Origin: Dillenia suffruticosa
Lineage: Eukaryota; Streptophyta; Magnoliopsida; Dilleniales; Dilleniaceae
DNA length: 64,000 nucleotides
NCBI GenBank assembly: GCA_033439265.1
Contig: JAVTVX010000009.1
Location: 4,887,609-4,951,608 of the forward strand
Reading direction: 5' to 3'
The position numbers and the translations under genes were made by a program. The first letter of the stretch is position 1; every line of letters starts with the position of its first letter. Below are positions 1-11,984 of this stretch, piece after piece. The notes under the pieces are model-generated. The model saw only the letters and a program-made list of their open reading frames with translations. It was not told the DNA's origin and made no database searches.

Positions 1-1010
1 GGGCATTCCATCAAACAGGTCATTTGATTCTCTCTCTCAATTTCAATGATCCTCTTGGGAACTGGCCTATGTCTATAGCATTGTATTCAGCTGGGACAAT
101 CTTACCTGCCAAAACTCTAATTTCTTACTACCATTCCATCAAATAGGTTATAAGATTGCAAACAGACATATCATCAAACAGAATACGGGCACAATTCACA
201 AATTCCTCAAATGGGGCATTAAAAAAGAAGCTTAAGTTAACTTGTTGAAAACCAGGCACTTGGACACACACTTTATTGGTTCAACTCCATGAACCAACAA
301 TTTTAAACAAGATGAACGGAGATGGATTTACCTAAATCTGTAGCGTCTATGACTCACAAACAGTGAGAGACAAAAAACGACTTCCAGCGCCTCAAACTTT
401 GTGCAGCAATTTATTGGAAATGGAGAGTGATGACAGATCGAGACTCACGATAATCAACTCTCAAAAACCATCATTTCTGTAAGAAGATCGAAATCAAATT
501 AAAATTGGAACACAAACTAACCTTTCGATCAACAAAACCTTCGCTAGACCCTTTCCAAAGCCCTAAAATATCGATTCATGCACGAGTTGTAAAATGGTGA
601 AACCGAAATGCCATGTTAGGGTTTTGGAGAGAGATAAAGAAGGAAGAAGAACTCACAGAGTTGGTGAGAAGACTTTAGGATTTCTGAAGTTGGGTCCAAT
701 CGATTTCCCCTCTGGTTCACTGCGATTGTGTGTGTGTGAAATCTTTAGGGTTTGAATCGGAGAGAGAAAGAGAGGAGAGAAGTTGGAAAGATAAAGTGAT
801 CGAATTAGAGTGCGAAATTTTCAACGAACTGAGAAACCAGGAGAGTCGGGCACGAATCCGGGTTCAGTTCCTTGGGATCCGAAAGAAAGAAGGGCATATT
901 TGGAAACATGGTTTGCGATTGTCCGATGGTAGTTTGCCGCGCTCGTGATCGTGGTGGTGAAAGGGTTGTACGAGATTCTCACCCAACACGGATTTAGCTC
1001 GGGATATATG
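1..1010 (-). other. probable leader/first-exon region of a leftward gene outside the window
   Basis: No convincing protein is seen on either strand. On the minus strand there are several good 5' splice-donor contexts (CAG|GTAAG at about 110, AG|GTAAAT near 333, AAAG|GTTAG near 522), and an AAACCCTAAAG motif near 740-755 resembling the telo-box of plant promoters and leaders. The sequence is less AT-rich than what follows. This suits the 5' leader, with alternative non-coding exons, of a gene to the left of position 1. An open frame at 730-948 (+) has no recognisable domain and probably lies in the promoter. A 20-bp-class motif (CATTCCATCAAA-AGGT) occurs twice, near 4-20 and 132-148. Confidence 0.25.
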
Positions 1011-2494
1011 AATCAAATGGCAGGGCATTCCCAACTACTCAAGTCAAAATCTCTGATTTAAATATTAAAAATAAATAAATAAATAAATAAAATCAATTTT
1101 AAATTAAATTTTATAATATTCAAATTAAATTAATCGGTAATATTGATACCAATTGATCAAAACAAAAAAGGGATAAATATCAACCTTTTTTAGTAATTAA
1201 AATGGGTATTTGATGATGAAGCTAACAATTGATTGAATAAACTCGTAATCTCATGATTAATTCAATTGATATTGTTTTCTTTTTTTTAAATATTTTCAAT
1301 TTAAGTCTTTCCTAAATATTAACAAAAAAAGAATCAAGTTGATAATCTAAATTAACTACAACAAATCATATAGACGGGTTGATTCAATTTGGTCTATCGG
1401 TTTTTTATTTAAAATATTTTATGATATAATTTTATAATAAATTTTTTATTAAAAAATAATAAAATAAAAATTACAAAATAATTAATAGATTATTACCATA
1501 ATGTCATGATGCACAAAATAGAAGTCCCCTTGTTTTAAGGGTTTTGGGAAGTTCAAATAAATTATGATGGGAGAAATGAATTGTTTAAAACCAATTAAAG
1601 AGATAAAAGAAATAAAAATATTTTAGACCAAGTGAAGGTAGGTGGACATTGGAAAGTAATTGCATTTAGTAATTTTAACAATACCATTGATCGATCGAAT
1701 TTAATTCAATTCAATTGGATTTAATATTTTTCTACATCTTGAACTATACTAACATAAGAAGTTTTAAAAAACAATCAAACTCAAACTATACGTTTATCAT
1801 TTTGAAACCGAATCCAACTTTTCACAAATAAAAAAAAAACACCGAAGCCAACTTATCGGTTTATTTAATTTGATCGGTTTAATGGGTTTAATTTGGTTTT
1901 AAGCATACCAATTTTATTTGGATTTATTTTTTAAAGTTTTGGAGTTGGGACAAAACTTAGTTAACGTTATTTTATGTTATATTACTAGCAAAAAAAATAA
2001 TATAATTACTTTGAATGATGAGTATTATTTTTAAGACATAAATATTTTTATTTATTTATCAATTTTTTTCTAAAATTTTCCAAAGTTGATATCACTTTTT
2101 AGATTGAGTATTTTTTGGATATATTCTTCATAATATAGTCGATATATTCAAAAGTTTCTACCTATTTTTATTATATTTCAATTTTGATAATATTAGGTGA
2201 TGTTTGGTTAATGGATATCAGAATTCGAAATAAATTTAAAATTTATGTAAATTGTTTAGATTAAAAAATTGAAAATAAAGGTATGGGTAAAAAATTTTTA
2301 ATCTATGAGTTTTATGAAACTCAAGTAAATTAAGTGATCAAATCTCAATCTTTAAAATACTCTCAAATTAGATTAATCAGAGAAAAGTAAGATCAATCAT
2401 AAAATAAAATAAAATAAAATAAAATAAAAACTCTAAGTAAATTAATGGGTTTTGGCGGAAACCCAAATAAAATTCTTCTCGCCTTTTGTCCTTC
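1011..2494. other. AT-rich intergenic DNA, no gene seen
   Basis: Very AT-rich with short open frames only. It contains an (AAAAT)n microsatellite at about 2401-2428 and stretches of T-rich GGTTTAAT-like sequence around 1855-1910 typical of old repeats. Nothing else is supportable. Confidence 0.6.
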
Positions 2495-2499
2495 CATTG

Positions 2500-2612
2500 G
2501 AGAGCTTTGTACGGAAATAACATATTTTGATTAAATATTTTTTAAAACAACACCGATGGAAAACTAATTACAAAACTAACACACCTATGTCGTGATTTCA
2601 AGTCACGACATG
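2500..2612 (+). repeat. left terminal inverted repeat of the PMD transposon
   Basis: Begins GAGAGCTTTGTACGG and ends in a CATGTCGTGA-type palindrome arm. It pairs with 5971-6083 over 113 bp with no gaps. Confidence 0.9.
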
Positions 2613-2750
2613 CACTATTCATCAATGTCGTGACTTGAAGTCACGACATATGCATAAATTTACTATGTCGTGACTTCAAGTCACGACATAGCCTATGTCG
2701 TGAGTTCAACTCACGACATAGCCTATGTCGTGAGTTCGACTCACGACATA
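2586..2750. repeat. cluster of five tandem 25-29 bp palindromes
   Basis: Five near-perfect palindromes at about 2586-2611, 2625-2649, 2663-2691, 2693-2721 and 2723-2750. All have arms starting TATGTCGTGA and ending TCACGACATA. The core comes in two forms: GACTTSAAGTC-type (first three, the first imperfect) and GAGTTCRACTC-type (last two). The right TIR carries one more copy of the second form (5971-5997). Placement just inside a transposon end suggests transposase or host-protein binding sites, or hairpin-forming DNA; that role is inferred. Confidence 0.85.
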
Positions 2751-2786
2751 CATTTGGTCACTCATCCCAGCAGTTTGCACATTCTA

Positions 2787-3000
2787 TGTTGTCCAAATTT
2801 ACAAAACAACTAAAAACACCACAAACTCCGAAAATGGCCAAATCAACCATTATGCTATCCAAATTTACAACGCAACAGAAATACCACAAACTCCGATAGT
2901 TACCAAAATCAACCATTCTGCTATCCAAAATGACATCAGAACAGAAACACAAAAATACTACACAAACACCACAAACTCCAGTAGTGACCAAATCAATCAA
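2787..3000. repeat. three degenerate tandem units (about 67-80 bp)
   Basis: Three units start near 2787, 2854 and 2921. Each has TNNTRTCCAAA...ACACCACAAACTCC...CCAAATCAA. They lie between the palindrome cluster and the 3' end of the PMD gene. A leftward open frame at 2758-3000 is a by-product of this repeat. Confidence 0.65.
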
Positions 3001-3161
3001 TTTTGGACCTCATAACCAGTTTTCATATGCAATACTGTCCAAATGATCAGCAACAAATCCCAAAAACCAAATCGTACAAAAAGAAGTACAATGAACAAAG
3101 TAAAGAAATAAATGTAATTTTATAAAAATTAACAGAAGTTACAATTTACAAAAAATAGAAA

Positions 3162-5330
3162 TCAATGTCGTCGTCTTCTTCTAGTGTACTGTCTAACACC
3201 TACAGCTACTGTACTGCCTATAGAGGCATCACGAGATACTAATCCCATATCATCTATCTGTGTGATCTGGGAGGGGCCTACATCCTGCTGGTGGGGATCA
3301 GAGAAAACAGGCGGAGAGACATGGTACAGCAGTGGTGCATCATCTGTCACACCCTGTGTCAATCCGTCATCCATAAAGCTATGGGAACGAACTTCCCTCT
3401 GAGGAGCCCCCGGAGTGAAAACCTGAGAAATGTCATCAAAGACAGGCGTGTAGAAATCTGAACACTCATCGAACGTATTTGAAGGTCCTGCGACATACTC
3501 GGCCTGCTGTGACGGTGGCGTTGACGCATGTTCGGACGAGCGTCGAGATCTGGTACGCTGTCCTCTCCCTCGGCGTCGTCCACGTGCTCGGCCTGCATCA
3601 CCAACGTCTGCGCCATCTGTCTCGGGGCGATCACTGAATAGACGTGTCATATCATCTGTCAGAACCGAGATGGCCGACTCAGCAAGGCAACGAACGTCGG
3701 CACTAGGATTGTCTCGTATCTCGTGCAAAGTGTCCCACTACAAACAATAATGTGAAAAATAATTAAAACAACAAATTAAATTATTTGATTGAGAATGAAA
3801 AGAAAGTAGTAGAGGGAAACTTACCACGTAAGTCAAAGAAGCTCCCCGATGACCAACAAATCTGCGGGAGATGGAACGAAACCAGACCGAATAGTGAGGA
3901 TCGAGCGCAGGTCCAAAGGAGGTATCTAGTGGAACTACATGGTCGTGTCGGTGATTCCAAAGATCTATGTACACTGCATGCGCTGCCGACCAATCAACCT
4001 CTACAGTACCCCGCGTGCTCGTGTCGTGGAGTCTGTCCTCGGTGTCACAGGCACCCAGAACGTACTGTAAGCCTCCAAACTGTCGTAACACCCTATCTGG
4101 AAAGTGCCACTCCACGATACTAAAATAAATCAAAGGGACCCGTGCGTGCCAAATATCCCTCCCCCTACGACAGTAGGCGGGGAGGGATGACAATACATCA
4201 TCCGAGTACGGGACCCAAATGACCCGATCGACCGTCTGTCTATCGAGTGCCTCCCTATAAACGGAAACTACGTGTGTAGGGAACATAGTGACATCAAACT
4301 GAGCGTGCCACCGCAAGCCAAGTGGTCCATCCCCATGTACGTGTAAACCTCGTCGAATAGGAGCCATATACGGAAATCGCTCCCACCCCCAAAGCTGTAA
4401 CAAAACTAGGGCCCCCCTAATCTCACGTGCATGTGCATGCGTGGCTATACAAAGCTGTCTGTATAGATATGCCAAACAAGCAGACCAAAGTGTAGGGGTT
4501 GATCTTCCAATACGAAATTGATAGTGTTTCTCCACATGATGCATTTTTACAAAATAAATAAGTTCATCTTTCGACTCAAATCTCATGCCTTTCTTCACTT
4601 CATTATTAAAACTCCCACTATCGATTGTCAATCGACAATCTTCCTCAAAAGTGACATAACCATCTCCTCTCGATGCAGTTCGCATGAAAGGAATTGACTC
4701 ATCAATTCCGTTATAGAGATATCTCCTACCACCATGAATGGGTAAAGGCTGTGAAGATGACCCAAACATCGTATGGTTTCCACAACTACGACCACTACTA
4801 CGACAAGCTTCTCTACCATCTTCTTCTTCATCATCATCCTCTTCTGCATCTTCTTCCGCCTCCTCTTCGGCCATTTCTTCTTCATCCACATCATTATCCA
4901 TGTCTACTATTGCAACATCCACTCGAGATTCGATATGTGGATATTCTTCTTCATAATCGCAATCTTGTTGTACAGGGACAAACGTCCGACCATTGTATGC
5001 CTTTATATACAACTCATGACTTGTACCCATTCCCATAGCCACCGCAAACTCCATCAAGTTCAGAACGTCATCATCATCATTTATCGGCACCAATACGTAC
5101 CTTACATTCCCCCCTTGCATGTGTGACATAGGGCAACGATGAAACATCTCTACGTGTTGTATTGTCGAACTGATTCCAACTCCCTTACAGACTATGGTTA
5201 CCAACTCATTAAAAGATACATCTTTTTTCACCCGAATCAACTTCGAAAGTTCACGGTCATAGCCCACCACATTTTCACCCTTCACAATTTCACCTTTTGT
5301 GTACAATAACAATCTCACAATGTCCGCCAT
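3162..5330 (-). CDS. MuDR N-terminal / plant mobile domain (PMD) fusion protein
   Basis: Two exons on the minus strand: 5330-3825 and 3737-3162, joined by an 87-bp GT-AG intron, predict about 693 aa. The start is the ATG at 5330, just inside the right arm. Residues 1-120 resemble the PB1-like N-terminal domain of MuDR-type transposases (MADIVRLL..., EIV). A highly acidic tract (about 140-170) follows, then the start of a MuDR DNA-binding domain (GMRFESKDELIYFVKMHH). The frame then runs straight into a PMD: WSACLAYLYRQLC, LLQLWGWERFP, VIWVPYSDDVL, VPLIYFSIVEWHFPDRVLRQ. The second exon is low-complexity, with an RGRRRGRGQRTRSRR basic stretch (possible nuclear signal) and an RRRRRH end. PMD proteins occur both in Mutator-type and gypsy elements and in host genes such as MAIN. 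No DDE transposase core is present. The lack of stop codons over about 690 codons suggests a young or constrained copy. Confidence 0.75.
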
Positions 5331-5970
5331 TTCTACTTAAAATCAAAAAAACATTTTATCAAAATGTTTATCTACAATTATTAAATATAATATAATTTTC
5401 ATTTAAAACCCTATAATTAAATTTACAACAAAATAACAAACAATAAACACAAATTTATCAAAAAACATTCTAATTTTATTTAACTACAATTATTAAATAT
5501 AACTAATTTTACTTTTAATACCTTTATCAAAAAAACCCTAAAACCTAATTTTATCCCAAAATAAAAAAACCCTAATTCCTAATTTCTCATGAATTTCCAA
5601 CAGATATCTAAACCCTAAAACATTAATATCTAATTACATCTTTCCAAAATATAGTTAAATCAACAAATAATATCTCAATTTAATAATGTACATTAAAATT
5701 TAATCAATTTAAACATATAAAATTTCATTTCTCAAGGAACACAAACAACATTTTACCTTCGTCAAATTTCGCGTGTGGCACTTTCAAAAGCAGTGGATCG
5801 CGGTTCTCTTGCAATCCCCCAAGTTGCAGATGTCTTCGGTGTTGCAGTTCGTGCGCGCAGATGCCCAAGAAAGGATTCGCCCGCGGAGGAAGCAGCGAGA
5901 AGCAGAATGGGGAAGAAAGAAAGAAAAAAGAGAATAAAGAAAAGAAGGGATCGGGGGTGTTATGTTCGAG

Positions 5971-6083
5971 CATGTCGTGAGTTGAACTCACGACATAGGT
6001 GTGTTAGTTTTGTAATTAGTTTTTCATCGGTGTTGTTTTAAAAAATATTTAATCTAAATATGTTATTTCCGTACAAAGCTCTC
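5971..6083 (-). repeat. right terminal inverted repeat of the PMD transposon
   Basis: Inverted partner of 2500-2612. Its inner end is the single right-hand palindrome (core GAGTTGAACTC) and its outer end is GCTCTC, followed by CATTG at 6084-6088. Confidence 0.9.
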
Positions 6084-6088
6084 CATTG

Positions 6089-8614
6089 GATCCCGTTCAA
6101 TTCATTCCTCCATCCAGTTTTATCACCACCTTCATCGAAGGAGAAGGTCCATCCGATATGTGACATCAACCTCTCTGCCCTTTAACAAGGCTTTCATTTT
6201 CCATCATCAATTTCACGATTCCTTACGCTCCTCCGCATGTCACTAATATGTCTTCTAATTGTAAGCTCTCCCTCTTTAAAATTGATGGTCGAATCTGCCT
6301 GCTTTCTTCTTTCTAGTCATGATTGAAATTCAGATTCACTTCATTGACGCCTAAACACTTCCAATTTCAACTCGTCGTCCCTGTTTCACTTCTTCAGCAT
6401 AAACTCCAACAACTAAAAAAGCGGATTTGAGCTACAAGAACAGTGTCCAATTCTCTCAAAATGACGGTAAGGAAATGGATTCGAGCAACATGAGGGAGAT
6501 TTGGACATGGGTGAGAGAGACAATTGTAACGAGGAAGGCAAGTGTTGAAGTGGAACGAAAGAGAAAAATAGAGAGAAATCCGGGGGGGTGAGGGAGGGAG
6601 AGAGAAGAAGAGAGAGAATTTTTTATCTTCGGTTTGTTTGCTTTGTCAAGTAAACGCAAAGTTGGTTTGAGTTTTGTCTACGTGTTTGGATTGGACATTT
6701 CTTGTATAGCATTACACACCATGTGTTTGTCAAAATGCCCCTTAGAAGTTCATCATCCTTTTGCAAGTAAAATACACTTTCCGACAATTGAGTTTCGGTA
6801 ATAAAGATAGAGAGAGAGAATCGGATCCAAATTTTTATTTCTATTTTTTAATTAAAATGTTTAGTTAATTATAATATTTATAAAATAAAATAAAAGAAAT
6901 TAAAATATATGGTAATTATAGTTTTAATTTAAAAAAATTAAAAATATTAATTTTAAAAACAAAATTGATATTTATACGATTCTCTTTTCGAAATATATAC
7001 AAACTAAATATCAATAATAATAATTATATCAATTCTAAAATTTGAATTAAATAAGGAGTATTAGATCTCGGTTTTGAATTTAATTTTTAAGAATTTTTAT
7101 TTTGATTTTGATTTTCGAATATCAACCAACGTTTCCTTAATATTATTGGTTGCCATCACATAGCTTATCGTGGAGGTAACCACCAGGAATATTTTATATT
7201 TAAATATAAAATGTTAATGATAAAACTGAAACAAATTAGCTTTATTTTACAAATGGGGTGAAAGAGTTTGAAAACCTTAAACTACGATGTCAAATCAAAT
7301 TTTTGAAAATTTTAATAAAAATCATTAGAGATTATAGAAAACTTTTATATATTTTATATTTCTTTAATAATAATGTCATATCATATTTATATATATAAAT
7401 TTAAAACTTTCGTTATAAAATTTTATCGCAAATGGTTAGAGTTTGCAAATTTATATCTCTTGAAAAATGAAATATAATATAATATTAATACTTCGTTGGT
7501 CTAATTGAAAGAATATTAACACCTCATATCAAGAATCAGATTTCGAGTTTTGGTAATAGTAAAAACGATATTGGAAGAATTCTCTCCCGATTGACAACCG
7601 ATAGTAATTCGACCGATATTAATCAGAATAAAATTCCGAATACTCAATAATAGACCAAATTTAAGGGAAAAAATAATATAATAAAAGAAATTATTATGAA
7701 AAGCATCTTCGATTCTTAAAATCTTTAAAGATTGTAAAGATATTTTAAGGCCGTAAAAATTTATAATCCACAAACCGTCAATCTTTGAAAATTTTTAAAC
7801 GTGTATAATTATCTTTACCAAGTGAATATAAATTGGTTAGGTGTTATAGTTTCTGCAATAAATATATTTTATTATAGGATTTCTCATTTATACAGTGATG
7901 AGGACATGTGGTCATTGGAAGTGATCTTTATGCTGGTTATTGTGTTTTGGAGGTGACACGCTATGAATCTCTTATAACGGTCAATCCGGAGAGTGCATGA
8001 GTAGTCTCAAAGAAAGTTGAGATGTTGCGCATTTTCTCAAGATTTGGAATTATTGATTATATAAGAAGAATGTAAATTTGTATTTTATTCAAATTATTAT
8101 CTTTTTTTAACAATTCTAAGATGATTTTTTTTCCTATGATTAGACCACTACTCGTCCTAACTAATTCGAATCGACCTGACTGTTAAATCTCATTTGAGAG
8201 GAAGGTATTCCAACATTATTTTTTTTTATGTTCAGAGAGAGTCAAACTTCCGACTTGATTAAACGATAAATATATCATTTTTACCTATATCAACAAATAT
8301 TGATACAATTCTAAGATGATTCAAGGATAATAATTTATTGTTTTATTGTTCATGAAAAATTTATTTGTGAAATCAAATCGACAAAAAGAGTTGGTGTGTT
8401 CAATTAATTCAACGATTGTAATATAGATGATACATCTATTGCGCATATTTCGTTATTAGGAGTAAACGAAGAAAATAAGTGAAAAACTCTCTTTACATTT
8501 TTATAAGCTAATTGTGTAATTAGAAAATTTGTACACATTGTTGGTATTTTCTATGGTTTGAGTATTGTAAAAAATCGTGCTGATTGGAAGTTTGGATATT
8601 CTGTAAAATAAGTC
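6089..8614. other. intergenic DNA, no supportable gene
   Basis: 6089-6450 is less AT-rich and pyrimidine-rich, joining naturally to the sequence left of the transposon (the empty site would read ...CTTCCATTGGATCCC...). It may once have been a gene leader or coding fragment, but no product is recognisable. From 6700 to 8600 the DNA is AT-rich with short open frames only (e.g. 7516-7773 minus, featureless). Confidence 0.5.
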
Positions 8615-9516
8615 TATTATGATATCCGGGTAGTGTCATGGATACCCGTGACACTACCCAATCAAAGCCCAAGCTCGAGCTCAGTCAACTCGATCTTGGG
8701 TTGAGCTCGAGCTCAGTGATTCCTGTCTTGAGCTCACATTCCTTCAGGCTCAAAACTCGTCAAGCTACCCGTTGCAATCTCAAAACCTAATCCTTCCTTC
8801 CTATTCTCATTTCCCGCATACCCGCGCACCCATCTCTGCTAGTGGGGCGATCAAAGGGCGAAGGGCGATCGAAGGTCTGCTCTCTCACCATCACGATCGA
8901 AGGGCGATCGAAGGTCTCTGTTCTCTCGCCATCACGATCGCCTACTTCGAACATCGCGATCGCTTGCTTTGAAGGTCTATGCTCCTCTTACCATCGCACA
9001 ATGGTCTCCTCCTCCTCTGACCATCGCGCAATGGTCTCCTCCTCCACTCACCATCGCAATCAAAAGTTTCCTCTTCCTCTCACCATCGTGATCAAAGGTC
9101 TCCTCGAAGGTACTCTGTCTCTCTTTGTCTCTCTCTCTCTCTCTAGGGTTTCATGTCTCTGTCTCTATCTCTCTCTAGGGTTTCACGTCTCTGTCTCTCT
9201 TTGCTCTTTTCGTCTCCGAATCAAAGGTAAGCTCTCTCTCTTTCCCCTCTAGGGTTTTTGAGTTCTTCTGGATTCTGCCTTCTGCTCTCCCATCAAGCTC
9301 TCGGGTATGGTTTTTTTCTTGGTTTCGGGATCGGGTTTGGGTATTGTCTCGAGTTCTAGATCTGGCTCGCGACACTCAAGCTCGAGCTTCTTGATGACAC
9401 TTCAAGCTCGACCCTAGAATGACTGGCTCGACGAACTCGAGCTCGAGCTTACCTAACATAGACTCGAGCCGAGCTCGAATATTATGATATCCAAACTCTA
9501 TCTGGGTGTCATAACA
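8615..9516 (+). mobile_element. GAGCTC-family repeat, copy 1 (about 0.9 kb)
   Basis: Starts TATTATGATATCCGGGTAG and ends GGGTGTCATAACA, so the ends are imperfect inverted repeats. Next to each end are runs of GAGCTCGAGC-type motifs (about 8670-8715 and 9380-9475). The same outer sequence occurs at 32462-33465 (inverted) and 55593-55990. The core (about 8780-9300) is GC-richer, with short internal repeats (GGCGATCGAAGGTCT, CCATCGCGCAATGGTCTCC) and CTCTCTAGGGTTTC motifs resembling a plant 5' leader. No transposase is encoded, and no target duplication was found. Confidence 0.7.
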
Positions 9517-10983
9517 GGCCTATCACAAAAGAACTATGATTTTGATTAAAATGTAATTAAAGTTTTAAATAATAATTTTCTTTAAAAGAAAAGAGTATAT
9601 GTGTTAAAGAAATAAATAATGGTATTTATGTTGTATAATTTTGGGATATTACATATGTTACTTTCCAAATCTTAAATCTTTAGGAGATTTTTTTTTTCCT
9701 TTTAAAATAATTGTAGACTACAAAATTTGACGACTCGTGTTATTTTAAATGTTCGGTATTTAAATCCCATGAAATTAGAAAAATCTTTTTTTTTTTATAA
9801 ATGATTTTGAATTCAAATGATCGCTATTTTAATATGTATTTTTAGGAGTAATTTATAATAACCAAATTTAAAATTTAGGTTGTTAACATATAAATACATT
9901 TTTTTAAAGTAAATTTAAATTGTTAACATATAAACGCGTTTCTAATCCCTCCCCAAATCAAACATGAATCTTTGGATTTATTAGAAATTATTTTTTCGGA
10001 TATATGATTTTGAACTCAAATGATTACTATTTTAATATGTATTTCTTATTAAAAAAAATTCATTATATCCAATTAAAATTTAAATTATTGACATATAAAT
10101 AATTTCTTTTAAAGGAATGCTAGGAATAAAAAACATTGTATTAATCTATAGTTTTTTTTTTGGATATTTCAGAATCCACCGGTCGAAGTTGATAGGTTAA
10201 GAAAAGATTTTAAAATTCTACGATTACTTAAGAATATCAAATTTTAAATAAATTTAAATTTTTTTTAATTTCTTACATAAACTTCTTAAAACTAAAATAG
10301 AGATCAACCACCTTTATATGTATTTCTTTTAGTATGAAAATCAATACTTGTTCACCAAGTCATGACGTAGAAAATTCAGATTGAGAAAGGAAATAAGAAC
10401 GGTTGATGTAACGGTAAATTGAGCGCGACAAATCAATGAAAGGGTTATACGTCGTCAAATGACTTAAAATTTTTGAAAAATTTTAATTTTTAAATGGTCG
10501 CAATTTGATTCGAACCTGTTGAGAAACAACATTATACCCAATCCCCTCTTTTAGGTAATAATTTAGTTGGAGTCTTATTTTATTCTCCGATTCCAAATGG
10601 TCACCGTCCTTTCTTTTCTTTTCTTTTTTATTTTTGATTTTCACTACTATTATTTAAGTTTTATCTGATTAATTCGGTTTGAATATTATACGATCCATTT
10701 TAGAGATAAACCCACTCAAATCCTTTTCTGTCATTCTTAGATCTCAAATTCAAGATCTCTGATTAAGATGGTATAATATCCAATCATTTAATTCAAAAAA
10801 ATTCGATAATTACCATCATTTCTCTTTATAAAAATGATTATTAAATACTAATATTTTTTTTATAAAAATTAGATAACAATGTTTAATAAATATATATGTA
10901 TTTTTTTTGTATCGATATCCGAAAATATATTTCGATTAATTCGATTTAAAACTTGCAGTGTTCCATTAAAGGGGGCAACCCTC

Positions 10984-11022
<39 letters not shown>

Positions 11023-11059
11023 TTTGCATATGGTTCCAAGAAATTAGCTGGAGTACCAA
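9517..11059. other. AT-rich intergenic DNA with an (AT)n microsatellite
   Basis: No gene. There is an (AT)n run of about 34 bp at 10987-11020, and a stretch at 10670-10745 (ATCCATTTTAGAGATAA) that recurs near 37140-37190, marking an old dispersed repeat. Confidence 0.6.
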
Positions 11060-11245
11060 CGGACAGTTGGTTTAGTGGGATGTGGTGCTAGATCCCTTAA
11101 CCAAGTTTTAGAATTCGATTCGCGACTTGAGTATGAAAAAAAATACGTTGGGAGAGTAGCCCCTTAATAAGTCATTGTAAATTTTGAACCGGATTAGTTG
11201 GAGTATAATTCCGAATATCAGTCATTATCGTACCAAAGAAAAAAA
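11060..11245 (+). mobile_element. SINE-like tRNA-derived repeat, copy A
   Basis: A pol III-type A-box look-alike (TTGGTTTAGTGGGATG, near 11067) is followed about 45 bp later by a B-box look-alike (AATTCGATTCGCGAC, near 11111). Then comes a conserved body (GGGAGAGTAGCCCC..., CCGGATTAGTTGGAGTATAAT) and an A-rich end. The body is shared with 15738-15945 and partly with 40258-40415 and 56665-56815 (inverted). Confidence 0.5.
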
Positions 11246-11984
11246 CAAAAAGAACTTAGCCGGAGTCCAATTTTTGGGCCCATCCTTTTATGTTCAATTA
11301 TAACTTGATTACGGTGTTTGGGTCTACAACCTAATCAGTGTTGGGCCTAGGCCTATTGTGGTTCTAGTGAATTAGGCAGTAATAATTCGGATGAATTTTA
11401 TACATCAGGACCTTTCTATTCATTTTTTTTTGCTTACAAGGATTAAATCAGAACAAGAAGAAAGCAAATTACAAATGGATCCAAACTAGTGCAAACCAAA
11501 AGAGACAACCCATTGGCCAACAATTTAAACCTAGAAATGGTAAACGATTGCTACCTCTCTTTTGATCACTCTACTACTGGAATCATCTGTTCACTCACTT
11601 TGGTTGACGGCAATCACAACCATCAGATTCATTTTCATCACCCGATTGCCACGGTGACTTGACGAGAGAAAGAAGAATACAAAGAAATCTTCGCGGGAAG
11701 GGAAGATTTTCCTCTCGACGTAAGTTTACAAACATTCACAAGGAGAGGAAGGCTAACATGTATGATCTATGATCTTTCTCTTCGTGGAAAGAGCATATAT
11801 TTGTCCAGGTATATTCTTTAATTTCTTGCTTAACTAGACAAATTAATGGAGGAAGATGATATTCCAAAAGAAGCACACCATTTAATTAAAATATTAAATA
11901 TATTTATTGTTTCGGTTAATAAAAATTCTCATAATAAATATATTTATCATCTCGTTAGTTGATCCATGATTGTCACATGTTAAA

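Larger units (their letters stand above)
2500..6083 (-). mobile_element. complete DNA transposon, long TIRs, MuDR-N/PMD gene (MULE-like)
   Basis: A 3,584-bp element bounded by 113-bp inverted repeats (2500-2612 and 5971-6083) that align without gaps at about six mismatches. The first 90 or so bases differ at only two positions, so the insertion looks fairly recent. Each end is flanked by CATTG (2495-2499 and 6084-6088), a candidate 5-bp target duplication; the 9-bp duplication usual for Mutator elements is not present. Inside are a palindrome cluster (2586-2750), a short tandem repeat (2787-3000) and a two-exon leftward gene (3162-5330) with a MuDR-type N-terminus and a plant mobile domain. 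No DDE catalytic core is visible, so it is probably non-autonomous or mobilised in trans. The Mutator-like label comes from the protein, not from the duplication length. Confidence 0.8.

Noticed and set aside
2586..2750. Regularly spaced repeats suggestive of a CRISPR array
   Set aside because: Units are palindromes with variable 1-20 bp gaps and no spacers, in a plant transposon end.
4694..5126. Plus-strand open frames rich in Ser, His and Phe
   Set aside because: Antisense of the acidic GAA/GAT-rich tract of the leftward PMD gene.
2491..6092. 9-bp Mutator-type target duplication
   Set aside because: Flanks of 8-10 bp do not match; only CATTG does.
8842..9375. 136-codon plus-strand frame and its minus partner
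   Set aside because: Low-complexity core of the GAGCTC repeat; no family, and repeats explain the open frame.
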